Part shown: positions 1-9,793 of the stretch, one piece after another | Position numbering within the stretch: position 1 is the first letter of the stretch | How the letters are laid out: each line of letters begins with the position of its first letter | Origin: Dendrophyllia cribrosa | Taxonomy: Eukaryota > Cnidaria > Anthozoa > Scleractinia > Dendrophylliidae | Reading direction: 5' to 3' | NCBI GenBank assembly: GCA_024195265.1 | Contig: JAJLRJ010000005.1 | Coordinates: 15,005,473 to 15,069,472, forward strand | DNA: 64,000 nucleotides | Notes under the pieces: generated by a model | What the model saw: the letters and a program-made list of their open reading frames with translations, nothing else | Told to the model about the DNA's origin: nothing | Databases searched by the model: none | Translations under genes and position numbers: made by a program

Positions 1-803
1 CGAGGGACCGAGGGGTTTCCAAATATGGTATTAACCATAAATGAATATTCTGAAGCTGTGAATGCGCGTTACACGTTTCAACCCATTTATGGGTTTCTGG
101 TAGCAGGAGATCTCTGCAAGCTCGGTTGAGCTTTTCTAGGGAGATCCCCTTAATTATTATTATCATAAACTAAATATAAACATTTATAATATATGGTGGC
201 CTTACAATTCTTGTTTTTTATTGTTATTTTGTTAAACTTAAAATAAGCAGCAATTACAGTTCTGTTATTTTAAATCTACAGTACCTTTAGCTAATCTATG
301 TAAGTAAATATTTTTGGGGGAGCACAGATTTAGTACTAATTTATTTGTTTTCAACACTTGCGCAAATGCAAAGTGCCTAGTAACAAACCGAGTGGTAACA
401 GTTCTATTCTAAAATCGAACCGCCTCAGGAACCCAATGGGCTCCTGACCGCCTATACTGTTCTACAATAATGATGCTAAAGTAAGTAAATTCCGAAAGCT
501 AGAACGAATTATGGAAAATTTAATATCTCAGGGTCTCTTCTCCCGTCAGGGTCTCTTCTCCCGTCCCCTGGAGCACCAGGGGGCAGGAAGAAGAGAGACC
601 CTGGGAACGAGGTCGAGCATTCCGTTCTGAGTAATAAAAGGAACCGGCGTTCTCACTATGTTTGCAAACACGTGAAATTTACTTTTGAGTTTCAGTTCCA
701 ATGTTGAGAATGTTTATAAAGAGGTTCAGTGTAGAATGGGAAGATTTCATGACGGTGGTACCTGTCCGGGGTAGGGTTTTGTAATTTCTGCTGAGCCGGC
801 ATT
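1..803. other. intergenic sequence, no gene seen
   Basis: No open frame here resembles a protein. The only structure I see is a small imperfect foldback at about 528-602, in which a sequence reading AGGGTCTCTTCTCCCGTC, present twice in tandem, faces its near reverse complement GAAGAGAGACCCTGGG. This is probably a short non-autonomous element. The region lies downstream of the minus-strand cysteine-rich gene that ends at 804. Confidence 0.5.
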
Positions 804-1388
804 CTACACAAGTCGTTGAGGCTTTACATCTGCTTGTCTCCGATGGCGGCAAATGAAGATAACCAGGGTGACGAAAAAACCGAACGCTACCGATCCAGCA
901 ATTGTTGCAACAAGGAAAGTTGTAGTAACCTGGGCTGAAGTGGTTGGAGTATTTGTGGTAAAACAGTCAGCTTGCTTTGAACAGGATCCGTAACAGCAAA
1001 ACTCCCATTTGTTGCAGTCACTGGTACTATTACAGGAGTACCCAGCACAACTGGGACTGTCTCTACATTTATTACTACAGCAGCTTTGACCGCTTGAACA
1101 ATCAGAGTTATATCTACATGAAAATCCCAGGCAATTTGACGCATTTGAGCATTTACTGTTGCAGCAGCTCTCACCAACAGAACAATCCGATTCAGACAAG
1201 CAGTACAGACCGAGACAGTTTGCTGCCATACAGCCATTATCGCCACAACAGACTCGATTATCGTCACATGGTCGGGATGTACACCAGCTATCGCTCATGG
1301 TTACTTCAAACAACGAAGCAGCCACGACAAACATCGCGACGAATTTAACAGATGGAATAAAAACGTGAAGTGTCCTAGCTGTAGCCAT
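804..1388 (-). CDS. small cysteine-rich type I membrane protein, paralog 1 (no PPxY tail)
   Basis: Single-exon gene of 194 codons. A hydrophobic stretch at residues 15-33 looks like a signal peptide. Residues 36-142 hold about four cysteine modules of the form DC-x5-CC-x3-C-x4/5-C-x4-C (for example SDCSVGESCCNSKC). A threonine-rich stalk follows, then one membrane segment (about 157-180) and a basic tail of 14 residues. The same module order occurs in the genes at 2302-3087 and 8765-9430, so the three are paralogs; the first two are divergently transcribed about 0.9 kb apart. The layout of a cysteine-rich ectodomain plus one membrane span recalls the WBP1/VOPP1 and Shisa groups, but I cannot assign a family. 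Unlike its paralogs it has no PPxY motif. Function unknown; a membrane adaptor or receptor accessory role is only a guess. Confidence 0.8.
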   Translation of the reverse strand: MATARTLHVFIPSVKFVAMFVVAASLFEVTMSDSWCTSRPCDDNRVCCGDNGCMAANCLGLYCLSESDCSVGESCCNSKCSNASNCLGFSCRYNSDCSSGQSCCSNKCRDSPSCAGYSCNSTSDCNKWEFCCYGSCSKQADCFTTNTPTTSAQVTTTFLVATIAGSVAFGFFVTLVIFICRHRRQADVKPQRLV

Positions 1389-2301
1389 ATTACTGAATGT
1401 CGTTTATTTCATTCACGGGACAGTTTTGTAGCGAGTCGTCACCGGAGCCATCCTATGTTGCAATCTCTTTTGTTGTTGGCTGATATCGCAGCTCGGGTCA
1501 CTGACGTCATCCATTGGATTTAGAATGCACTGTTCTCCTTTTGCAATTTGTATGAGATTACAATTCTAAAACTTTTTTATATTCTCTTGCCTCCTAAATA
1601 TAAACATTTTATTTTCTAGTACATGTAGTTACATGAAGTTTCTACTACATGAAGTTACATTTACATTTAGTTACGTTTACTTTACCGAGTGCGTGACCAG
1701 GAAATATAGCGTGACTACTGGATATATCCCGTATTACGAAATTCTTCTACATTGCGAAATCCTCCTTATATATTACATCGTATAAGACATTGTAAATTTA
1801 GTAACATCTTATACCTGAAGAAGGCTGGTGTGGCCAGCTGAAATATCGTACGAAACAAAATATACGCTGTTTTCAGCTTTGTTTTAAACTTTTATACTAA
1901 TGGTTAGTATCGCGTGACTTGTCAAGTCACATAGCTTTAATACGCGCATACGCATTGTATGCAGAAACCGAATTTACATAATCAGGATTACATGTTGAAA
2001 TATTCTATAAGTAACATCTTGGTCACGTCACTGGCTATAATCTAGCATATGTATTAAAACAACTCAAAGGATTCTAGGGCATAATTTCCGCATCGTTAAC
2101 TGCATCGCCAGTTTTCGTTTTCTGTAGGTTCGAGACGATGACAGACAATTCATTGTGGCCAAGATTTCGCACGCCAAGAATTTTCAGTCCATTGTGTCAC
2201 GCGAAATAATCGATGACGTCATGTCAGACACGCGATGCCAGGTATAATTGTTGTGCAACACGCTATAGTCACGACCCCTTTTAAAGCTCATAGCTGGTTG
2301 T
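1389..2301. promoter_or_regulatory. divergent intergenic region between cysteine-rich genes
   Basis: About 0.9 kb separates the starts of two paralogous genes read in opposite directions, so both promoters must lie here. I see no clear TATA box or named site. About 1680-1920 is dispersed-repeat sequence that carries a hammerhead-like motif, listed separately. Confidence 0.45.
1811..1852 (+). ncRNA. hammerhead-ribozyme-like motif, single copy
   Basis: The box CTGAAGA (CUGANGA form) lies at 1815-1821, then a 6-bp stem II GGCTGG/CCAGCT (1823-1828 with 1834-1839), GAA (1840-1842), the self-complementary ATAT (1843-1846) as a minimal helix III, and an NUH site ending at C1847. A 3-bp stem I is formed by TAC 1812-1814 and GTA 1848-1850. 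It matches the two motifs at 10.84-10.98 kb almost base for base, apart from the stem II loop and the cleavage-site nucleotide. One A between the box and stem II is unpaired. Hammerheads of this short-helix-III kind are known from Penelope-like elements; cleavage here is not shown. Confidence 0.55.
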
Positions 2302-3087
2302 ATGATCATGGCTATATCCAAAGTTAAGGACACCTTCAGCGGCTTTTGTCTTCCTATTAACCTGGTGGTATTGTTAGTATTTAGCAGTTCGTTGTTATTT
2401 GCTGTGAGCGATGGGCTCTGCGGTGAATGTACTTTGGAACAAATCTGTTGCAACGATTACTGCATCTATGGATCAAGTTGTTACGGATTTTCCTGTTCAT
2501 ACGATTCGGATTGTTCCAGTGGTGAAAGTTGCTGTTTCAGTGTCTGCGTGAACGGGTCAAGCTGTCTTGGGCACAGCTGCTCGTCTGACGCCGATTGTAG
2601 GTTTGGCGAGGGTTGTTGTAATAAGAAATGTAAAGAGGGATATGATTGCGCTGGATACTCCTGTTCAACCAACTCTGATTGTGGAAAAAAGGAATATTGT
2701 TGTGGTTACACGTGCGGTCATTATACCTGCACGGGCATTTCTTATGTAGTCGTTACCAGCTCACTTGTTGGTATACTGTTCCTCCTTCTTGTGATCTCCT
2801 TGGTCGTGCTCCTAATTTATCGCCGAAAAAGACCCCGGAGAGTCTTACTAGGACAGAGTTTACCTGCACAGGCATACCAGACCTTACAGGATCCGAGAGC
2901 ACCGCCATACCGACGCTACCCTTACTCAGCTTACTACCCACCGCCAAATTACGAAGAGTGCTCACCAAGACAATCAAATGAACTACCTTCCTCGTATAAT
3001 ACGGAAACAAAAGGGTTATCCGGGGGAGTGAATTCTCCTCACAAATCATATGGTGCATTGCCAAATCTATCTACACCGGCGGTGTGA
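2302..3087 (+). CDS. small cysteine-rich type I membrane protein, paralog 2 (PPxY tail)
   Basis: Single-exon gene of 261 codons. A hydrophobic N-terminal segment (about residues 19-35) is the likely signal peptide. Cysteine modules fill residues 40-143 with the same spacing as the paralog at 804-1388 (SDCSSGESCC is nearly shared). One membrane segment spans about 149-173, followed by a basic stop-transfer stretch and an 85-residue cytoplasmic tail. The tail is rich in Pro and Tyr and holds PPNY at 214-217, a PPxY motif of the type bound by WW domains, for example in NEDD4-family ubiquitin ligases. The juxtamembrane RRVLLGQ resembles RRVIVGQ in the third paralog. The start at 2302 puts the hydrophobic segment near the N-terminus. 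A WBP1/VOPP1-like adaptor is possible; the function is not established from sequence. Confidence 0.82.
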   Translation: MIMAISKVKDTFSGFCLPINLVVLLVFSSSLLFAVSDGLCGECTLEQICCNDYCIYGSSCYGFSCSYDSDCSSGESCCFSVCVNGSSCLGHSCSSDADCRFGEGCCNKKCKEGYDCAGYSCSTNSDCGKKEYCCGYTCGHYTCTGISYVVVTSSLVGILFLLLVISLVVLLIYRRKRPRRVLLGQSLPAQAYQTLQDPRAPPYRRYPYSAYYPPPNYEECSPRQSNELPSSYNTETKGLSGGVNSPHKSYGALPNLSTPAV

Positions 3088-3937
3088 AGGCGTCTTAATC
3101 CCTTTGGCTCCAATTGAATTGACTGAAACTCTGAGTCGTGTTTTGACACTGTTTTAAGTTTGTGAGTAGCACTTTTATGTAGTGCAACAGTAATGACTAG
3201 AAATTTGACAAAACTATCAAATTGTGTGTCGCGTTTTGAGGTCTGAAGCCTGATGCAGTGATGTTAATACTAGCAGATATTCAAAAGAGAGTTACGACTT
3301 TCTTATTTTAATCATTCTGTTCCATATTCTACCATAAACACACTCAGCAGCTGGAATGACAAATTGGCATGTAGATTTGAGGAATCGTTACTTTCTAAAA
3401 TGATGACTAGTTTGTCTGTTACCTAAGGGGGGATACTCTGCAAATTTTTGGGTGGGTGTGTGCCGCTGGGACTCTGAGACCGTTAACCTATACTAGACCT
3501 ATTCCAGTACCGATTTTTAAATGCCATTTACCAGCAAAAAAATGTTGTCTAGACTAAATTCTTCACGCAACTGATCAGTTTCGCGGAAAATGATACCCCG
3601 ATTCTAGACCAAAAATCTCTGATTACTATACCCTATCCCAGACTAAACTGCCAGAAAACCATACTCTTCACAGCGGCACATACCTACACTCAGTATTGAA
3701 GACCTGTCGTTGCATTTCTCGCTTTCAAGTATTGTAATAAGACTACTAATCTTTATTGATATGGGGGGAAATTGTTAAACTTTGTCTGAAACCAACATGG
3801 AAACTAAGGCAAATAAAATAGACACTGTCTTGCCGAAATAACAAAATCGTGTTTTCTTAATTTGCATGTTATATCGCCACCAAATGAATATACTTTTTAT
3901 ACAACTAAATTGGAAAAAAGGATTCTATAGAGCAAAA
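3088..3937. repeat. 3' flank and dispersed repeat interrupted by the Penelope-like element
   Basis: No gene is seen. From about 3866 (TTATATCGCCACCAAATG) the sequence matches a dispersed repeat also present at about 47780-48245. The match resumes beyond the Penelope-like element, in the region about 6776-7020 (a shared stretch reads ATCATGAAAACACGAT). The Penelope-like element therefore landed inside an older repeat. Confidence 0.5.
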
Positions 3938-3951
3938 CATGTACAGAAGCA
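3938..3951. repeat. target-site duplication, left copy
   Basis: CATGTACAGAAGCA occurs here and again at 6762-6775, immediately outside the two ends of the Penelope-like element. A 14-bp direct repeat fits target-primed integration with a variable-length duplication. Confidence 0.75.
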
Positions 3952-4058
3952 TGGAGTTAGTTTCTAGAGAAACTGTGGTGTTGCGTCGGTGGGGGGATGA
4001 AACACGAGAATTTAGTTTTATCGACTGAGTCGATAAGGTAAATTGACCACCGTAAAAA

Positions 4059-4107
4059 GATTCAAATAGCTGACGTTTCGAGCGCTAGCCCTTCGTCGGA
4101 GCGAATC
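4059..4107 (-). ncRNA. hammerhead-like motif, left arm of Penelope-like element
   Basis: Reverse-strand copy of the motif at 6661-6713: stem I GATTC/GAATC plus GCT/AGC, box CCGACGA (U4 of the consensus CUGANGA replaced by C), stem II GGGC/GCTC around TAGC, GAA, the self-complementary ACGT, then C as the cleavage nucleotide. Confidence 0.6.
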
Positions 4108-4197
4108 AAGGAATTGTGGGTAGTGTGTGGTTTTATATAGTAAGCGATGGAGCTACGCTATTGGTGGAAATTTGGTGACGTGAAAAACAAATGTAGA

Positions 4198-5175
4198 TTA
4201 GTTGAATGAAAAGCGTTCGTTGATTCCGTGGGGTTTGAGAGTGCCGATTTGAAAGATGATTTTTTGTTCTAGGTTTTTACGGCTTTCTGTGTTACCCTGG
4301 TGTAGGGAAAGGCCGCAGATTGTCATGTGTTGTTTAGAATGGTTAGTAAGATTAAAATGGCGCGCGACTGGTTTGGATGCGTCTTTGTCATTTTTTTCAA
4401 CGTCTCGGAGATGTTCACGAAAACGGTCGCCCAGTCTCCTCCCTGTTTCGCCAATGTATATCTTTTTGCAAAAAGTACATGTTATGCAGTAGATAACATT
4501 TACGGAGGTGCATGTAAAACGATCAGTGATTTTAATAGATCGTTTGGGTCCTGTTATTTTGTCCGCGTTGTGAATGAAAGGACAAGTGTTACATCGTGTG
4601 CGTGTGCATTTGAAAGTTCCCGGTACATCGTCAGATTTCAGTGCGCTCGTAACTAGAAAGTTGCCTATGTTTTTGTCACGTTTGAATGAAATTAGTGGGG
4701 GTTGTGAAAAAATTCTGCCAGTTTCGGGGTCGTTTTGGAGTAATTTGAAATTTTTTAAAATGATGCTTTTGACTGTGTTGTTGTGTGGGTGGAAAGTGAG
4801 GGTGAATGGAATTCTCTCGTTCTCTTCCTTCTGTGGCGTTTGTAGTGCTGACTGTCTGTCGATCTGTTGTGCACGTTGTTGGCCCGTATTAACAACAGAG
4901 TCAGGGTACCCACGTTTCTTGAAAAACTGGCACATTTCTTCTGATTTGTTGGAAAAATCAGAGTCATCACTACATAGACGTCGAAGTCTGAGAAATTGAG
5001 AATACGGAATGGCGTTTTTAACGTGCGATGGATGTGAGGATGAATGTAACAGATAACTGTGGGAATCTGTAGGTTTGTAGTGCACACTTGTGGATAAACT
5101 GTTACCGTTGATTGAAATATTAATGTCAAAAAAAGCGACTGAGGTTTCGGAAATTTCCCAGGTATATTTTTCCGG
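4198..5175 (-). pseudogene. inverted partial copy of Penelope-like RT/GIY-YIG ORF
   Basis: The minus-strand frame is open from about 5175 to the stop at 4198 and reproduces the C-terminal 295 or more residues of the plus-strand ORF at 5215-6570, including the cysteine cluster CTRTRCNTC and the GIY-YIG core. It has no RT palm motifs and no start of its own (the best upstream codon is GTG at 5085), so it is the dead arm of the inverted structure, not a separate gene. Confidence 0.8.
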
Positions 5176-6570
5176 GATTTCAGTTTTGCCAGCGAAAACA
5201 AATTAATTTTCACTATGGACATTACCTCTTTATATACCGTCATCCCCAATGACGAAGGACTTCAAGCACTAAAATATTTTTTCGACCAGCGCTCCATTCA
5301 AAACCCAAGCTCAGAAACACTGCTCCGCTTAGCCGAATTAGTTTTGACACTTAACTGTTTTTCATTTTCCCAAAACTACTACAAACAAGTAAATGGAGTC
5401 GCCATGGGCACCAAAATGGGACCAAGCTACGCTAACCTTTTTGTAGGCCACATCGAAGACAAATTTTTTAATCAGTACCACGGAACCAAACCCGAACTCT
5501 ACGGCCGTTACATCGATGATTGCATTGGCGCTACCTCTTCCAGTAAAGAGGAACTTAATCAATTCATAACTTCTGTCAATACTTTTCATCCAGCTCTAAA
5601 ATATACCTGGGAAATTTCCGAAACCTCAGTCGCTTTTCTTGACATTAATATTTCAATCAACGGTAACAGTTTATCCACAAGTGTGCACTACAAACCTACA
5701 GATTCCCACAGTTATCTGTTACATTCATCCTCACATCCATCGCACGTTAAAAACGCCATTCCGTATTCTCAATTTCTCAGACTTCGACGTCTATGTAGTG
5801 ATGACTCTGATTTTTCCAACAAATCAGAAGAAATGTGCCAGTTTTTCAAGAAACGTGGGTACCCTGACTCTGTTGTTAATACGGGCCAACAACGTGCACA
5901 ACAGATCGACAGACAGTCAGCACTACAAACGCCACAGAAGGAAGAGAACGAGAGAATTCCATTCACCCTCACTTTCCACCCACACAACAACACAGTCAAA
6001 AGCATCATTTTAAAAAATTTCAAATTACTCCAAAACGACCCCGAAACTGGCAGAATTTTTTCACAACCCCCACTAATTTCATTCAAACGTGACAAAAACA
6101 TAGGCAACTTTCTAGTTACGAGCGCACTGAAATCTGACGATGTACCGGGAACTTTCAAATGCACACGCACACGATGTAACACTTGTCCTTTCATTCACAA
6201 CGCGGACAAAATAACAGGACCCAAACGATCTATTAAAATCACTGATCGTTTTACATGCACCTCCGTAAATGTTATCTACTGCATAACATGTACTTTTTGC
6301 AAAAAGATATACATTGGCGAAACAGGGAGGAGACTGGGCGACCGTTTTCGTGAACATCTCCGAGACGTTGAAAAAAATGACAAAGACGCATCCAAACCAG
6401 TCGCGCGCCATTTTAATCTTACTAACCATTCTAAACAACACATGACAATCTGCGGCCTTTCCCTACACCAGGGTAACACAGAAAGCCGTAAAAACCTAGA
6501 ACAAAAAATCATCTTTCAAATCGGCACTCTCAAACCCCACGGAATCAACGAACGCTTTTCATTCAACTAA
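5161..6570 (+). CDS. Penelope-like reverse transcriptase with C-terminal GIY-YIG endonuclease, 5'-truncated
   Basis: The frame is open upstream of the first ATG at 5215 through at least 5161 (S-E-N-K-L-I-F-T before M), so the ATG is internal and the protein lost its N-terminal half at the inversion junction. Counting from 5215: RT motif A with catalytic Asp2 (MDITSLYT), motif B 61-74 (GVAMGTKMGPSYAN), motif C YIDD at 99-102. A linker follows with Cys316/321/324 (CTRTRCNTC). The GIY-YIG domain spans about 353-445 (IYC 354-356, YIGETGR 366-372, Arg377, likely catalytic Glu429 in LEQKI). In complete elements the protein copies RNA into target-nicked DNA. There is no premature stop within the kept part. 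Confidence 0.85.
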   Translation, partial: GIFFRDFSFASENKLIFTMDITSLYTVIPNDEGLQALKYFFDQRSIQNPSSETLLRLAELVLTLNCFSFSQNYYKQVNGVAMGTKMGPSYANLFVGHIEDKFFNQYHGTKPELYGRYIDDCIGATSSSKEELNQFITSVNTFHPALKYTWEISETSVAFLDINISINGNSLSTSVHYKPTDSHSYLLHSSSHPSHVKNAIPYSQFLRLRRLCSDDSDFSNKSEEMCQFFKKRGYPDSVVNTGQQRAQQIDRQSALQTPQKEENERIPFTLTFHPHNNTVKSIILKNFKLLQNDPETGRIFSQPPLISFKRDKNIGNFLVTSALKSDDVPGTFKCTRTRCNTCPFIHNADKITGPKRSIKITDRFTCTSVNVIYCITCTFCKKIYIGETGRRLGDRFREHLRDVEKNDKDASKPVARHFNLTNHSKQHMTICGLSLHQGNTESRKNLEQKIIFQIGTLKPHGINERFSFN

Positions 6571-6660
6571 TCTACATTTGTTTTTCACGTCACCAAATTT
6601 CCACCAATAGCGTAGCTCCATCGCTTACTATATAAAACCACACACTACCCACAATTCCTT

Positions 6661-6713
6661 GATTCGCTCCGACGAAGGGCTAGCGCTCGAAACGTCAGCT
6701 ATTTGAATCTTTT
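6661..6713 (+). ncRNA. hammerhead-like motif, right arm of Penelope-like element
   Basis: Stem I: GATTC 6661-6665 with GAATC at about 6705-6709, and GCT 6666-6668 with AGC 6697-6699. Box CCGACGA 6669-6675, stem II GGGC 6677-6680 with GCTC 6685-6688, GAA 6689-6691, ACGT 6692-6695 as a 2-bp self-complementary helix III, C6696 before the expected cleavage. Position 4 of the box is C instead of U, which should weaken or abolish cleavage; the related copy at 38224 has the consensus CTGACGA. Confidence 0.65.
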
Positions 6714-6761
6714 TACGGTGGTCAATTTACCTTATCGACTCAGTCGATAAAACTAAATTCT

Positions 6762-6775
6762 CATGTACAGAAGCA
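6762..6775. repeat. target-site duplication, right copy
   Basis: CATGTACAGAAGCA, identical to 3938-3951, directly after the right end of the Penelope-like element. Confidence 0.75.
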
Positions 6776-8764
6776 GTGCGTTTGGAAAAAAAGCCGGATT
6801 ACAAGGATGAACTGTGGACTACAGTTAACGTTCACATCAAGTTTGATTTCGTGACAGGCGGTCAAGAAATCAAACTGTCCATTCTGGTGGAATTTTGAGT
6901 TTTCTTAGTCGTTATTTTGTCTTTTTAATTTATATTTCTTTGCTTTATCACTTTTGGCGATTTTTTTCTTCCCATTTTAAGATAAAAATCATGAAAACAC
7001 GATGATTTCAGCCGGGAAACTGCGGCTTTTATAATAAGTTAGGCGCACACCATTCTCATAATCAGCGGGCACAGGCAGCGAGCTTGGCTGCCTAAATGAT
7101 GAGTGGATATAAATTCGATTGTTGCTGATTATAAACTCGTTTTAAAAGCGTGAAATAGATTATCACTTTCCATTCAGAAATTAATTAGCCTTGTATTTTT
7201 TTTTTGGTTTATCATTTTCGTTTGTTGTAAATTAGTACTTTAAGGCTGCTTGTGTTTTTTCTTTGTATCAAATGGTCATTGTAAAAGGGTTTTGAGTTAA
7301 AAAGCGTTCATGTCTTACAAGAAAAATAAGAACTAAATAATATGTTCTATGAAAGATATTTCATTCGTTCTTGTCAGGAGCCCATAACCCTGCAGCTGGT
7401 CTTGTTATAAATACCTTTACTATTTGAAAAATACAAAAATATTGTCGTGAGAAAAAAAAAGATATTTTGTAACACTTTCAATAAAATTATTTGATGAATA
7501 GTTTAGCAATATGTGAGCACAGTTATTCTTCTTACAATTATTATTCTTCTTGCCTGCGCAATTGTTATTTTCTTCTCTTGCCGTAGTAATTAAAGTCCAA
7601 CCGGTAATCCCAAAAAATTACCCCCCCCCCCCCCCCCCCCCTCCGCCCCCACCCTTATCCACAATAAGCAGAATAGATAGGACATACTGGGTCCATCAGC
7701 TGAAAGACCACCTTCTTCAGCTGTTATATTCCATGATATAAAGGTTGTACGTTAAAGGAATCGTCCCTACGTAATACATGCTAATACACTATTTTTCCTT
7801 ATTGTCTTGTTCCGCAAGTGAAAGATGACACTGGTACTGAGATGGCCGATCCTCGTAGATCCAGAGCGAATGAACTATCCGCTGGGCAATATCTTTCCAG
7901 TTATGACCAGATATGGGCTTTATCTACCATTATTTACATTCTTTCTCCTTTCATGACAAAGTGATTTGATGCTTGATGAGACATTAATCACATACTAAAC
8001 AGATGGATTTTAAATGCCGTCAGTATTTTTAATTTTATCTCAACATTTTCTGAACCGGCCGTTGCGTCGCATGTAAGTTGTCACATCTTTAAATGTTTTT
8101 AAAAAAATCTTTAAAACGTTTTGGAGCAGACATTTGCCAGCGTGCTCTTGTCTTTACACCATGTTTTCAATTTTGTTTTGCAGGGTTCAACCACCACCTT
8201 ATCTATACTACTTACTAACTTACTTACTGCCCTTATGCCTGTTGGCATAGCGCACGTATACAGCATAATAAATAATAACTTAGGAAAGTAACGTAAATCC
8301 TCTATTAAGCCCCCCCCCTCTCAAATAAGTCCGCCCTTTTGAAGCAAGAAATGTATTTAGCCCCCCCCCCGTCCCCCCTCCCCTCTATTCCGCTTTTCCT
8401 TCACAACCAAAACAATAAACGGCAGACTGTATTACTTGTACATTTTTACCGTACCAATCCGGGCACAAATACACCTACAGTACTCGCGAGCTTTGGGGGA
8501 AATACTGATTGTAAATATTCACTTGTGGGAACCTATTGAAATTTATGAATAGTTTATAATAAGCTCCCCGTCTCTATTGATCCTCCTCTTTCTATTAAGC
8601 CCCTGAAATAAATTAGTCCCCCACCCCACGTGGGACCTTAATAGATTTAAATGGTCACGCCGTAGGGCCGTAGGGTTTCATCCACAGAATTAAATAAAAG
8701 TTCATTTCCCAGCAGTAGATCGGACCTAGATGTTGATGCGCGTGCATGGTCAAGCCAAAATACG
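6776..8764. other. gene-free spacer with simple sequence and repeat fragments
   Basis: The first 250 bases continue the dispersed repeat interrupted by the Penelope-like element. A cytosine run lies at about 7621-7641. About 8290-8650 repeats short CTATTAAGCCCC-like phrases, which suggests a degraded TIR element. No protein-like frame is seen; the open frames across the C runs are low complexity. Confidence 0.45.
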
Positions 8765-9430
8765 TTACAAATATATCGACGATGGATTCTGCACAGCAGC
8801 TAATACATTCTCGTAAAGGGGAGGTGGTTCGCCTTCTTTTGTTCTGACTGCAGCATTGAATTGCATGTACTCCACATAATGTGGGGGGTAGTCTGGTAAT
8901 GCCTCAGCCATCATGGGTGTGTTGTTTTGTGTTGAGCATTTCGTAGTAATTGTCTTGGCTTTAACTGCAAATGGCTGCCCTACAATCACTCTTCTGTGAT
9001 AAGGTCGCCTACAGCGGTAACGATAGAAATAGAAACAGAGAGATGCTAAAAAAAGCAGAATGCAAGATCCGAGTATTGAAGCCGCAATAGCGGCGTCAAC
9101 AATATTATTATAATGTGGAATGCAGTGTTCAGAACATATTTCGTAACAGCAGCTTTCCCAGAGTTTACAGTTGGAGTCGTCTGAGCAGGAATGTCCGAGA
9201 CAGGTATTATCACCGAATACACAGACGTTATTGCAACAACTCTCATGTACACTGCAGTCGAACTGTGAAGAACAGTTGTGGCTGCTTGTGGCCGCGGATG
9301 TAATGAACAAGGAGCCGGAAGAAACCAGGGAACACAGCATCACGAAGCGAATGAAACGGTTTAAAATAACAGCCATCGCAGCCATAAACGCTGTTTCTCG
9401 ATCCCTTGATGAAGAGTTAAAATGCTCCAA
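8765..9430 (-). CDS. small cysteine-rich type I membrane protein, paralog 3 (two PPxY motifs)
   Basis: Single-exon gene of 221 codons. The hydrophobic segment at about 28-47 would suit a signal peptide better if translation began at Met16 or Met19. Only two cysteine modules remain (residues 53-103, for example FDCSVHESCCNNVC) against about four in the other paralogs. The membrane segment is about 111-136. The tail begins with RRVIVGQ, close to RRVLLGQ of the 2302-3087 protein, and carries PPHY (182-185) and PPLY (203-206), both potential WW-domain ligands. The likely role is recruitment of WW proteins to a membrane compartment, as known for WBP1/VOPP1-type adaptors; that family link is a suggestion only. 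Confidence 0.8.
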   Translation of the reverse strand: MEHFNSSSRDRETAFMAAMAVILNRFIRFVMLCSLVSSGSLFITSAATSSHNCSSQFDCSVHESCCNNVCVFGDNTCLGHSCSDDSNCKLWESCCYEICSEHCIPHYNNIVDAAIAASILGSCILLFLASLCFYFYRYRCRRPYHRRVIVGQPFAVKAKTITTKCSTQNNTPMMAEALPDYPPHYVEYMQFNAAVRTKEGEPPPLYENVLAAVQNPSSIYL

Positions 9431-9793
9431 TTTTCAGGTGTGGCAAAATCGTAGTTCAAGTTTATCAAGTCGTCGATCGCAAACTGAAAGAGCCTCCTCG
9501 CTTTAGATATTCAGACGAACGTGTCTGGAAGGGATATTGTCAAACTGCATATTATATTACTAGCAATTGAAAGAATTTCCCATCGCGTGACTTAGAAAAT
9601 TAAAAAGTCACGCAAAATAGTACATTTCATAGCCGCTCACGCACACACGAAAAATGCTCGTCATGCGGAAGTTCGATGCGCCACCTATTTCAGATGAAGA
9701 CTTCTTAATTTGCAGTTTTCGTGCGCATGGGTGACTGCGCTTGAGGGCAAAGGGGACTGCTTGTATTATATTGTAGCCTAGTGCTAGTTTGTA
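9431..9793. other. spacer upstream of the third cysteine-rich gene
   Basis: No gene is seen. It presumably contains the promoter of the minus-strand gene ending at 9430, but I recognise no site. Confidence 0.4.

Larger units (their letters stand above)
3952..6761 (+). mobile_element. Penelope-like retroelement with inverted arms
   Basis: An element of about 2.8 kb flanked by a 14-bp direct repeat. Bases 4006-5170 are the reverse complement of about 5603-6762; I noticed one difference in the parts compared (left 5126-5134 against the A-F-L-D codons of the right arm). The unique centre, about 5171-5602, holds the reverse-transcriptase core. The right arm plus centre encode a 5'-truncated RT with a GIY-YIG domain; the left arm encodes only the C-terminal part in the opposite direction. 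Each arm ends in a hammerhead-like motif (4059-4107 minus, 6661-6713 plus). Partial copies joined head to head or in tandem are typical of Penelope-like elements. The extra sequence at 3952-4005 has its reverse-complement counterpart at about 41780-41850. Confidence 0.85.

Noticed and set aside
4256..4999. Plus-strand ORFs inside the left Penelope arm, mirrored at 5769-6512 on minus
   Set aside because: They are antisense shadows of the RT/GIY-YIG coding sequence and appear identically in both arms.
7550..7741. Proline-rich ORF
   Set aside because: Created by a cytosine run; no other support.
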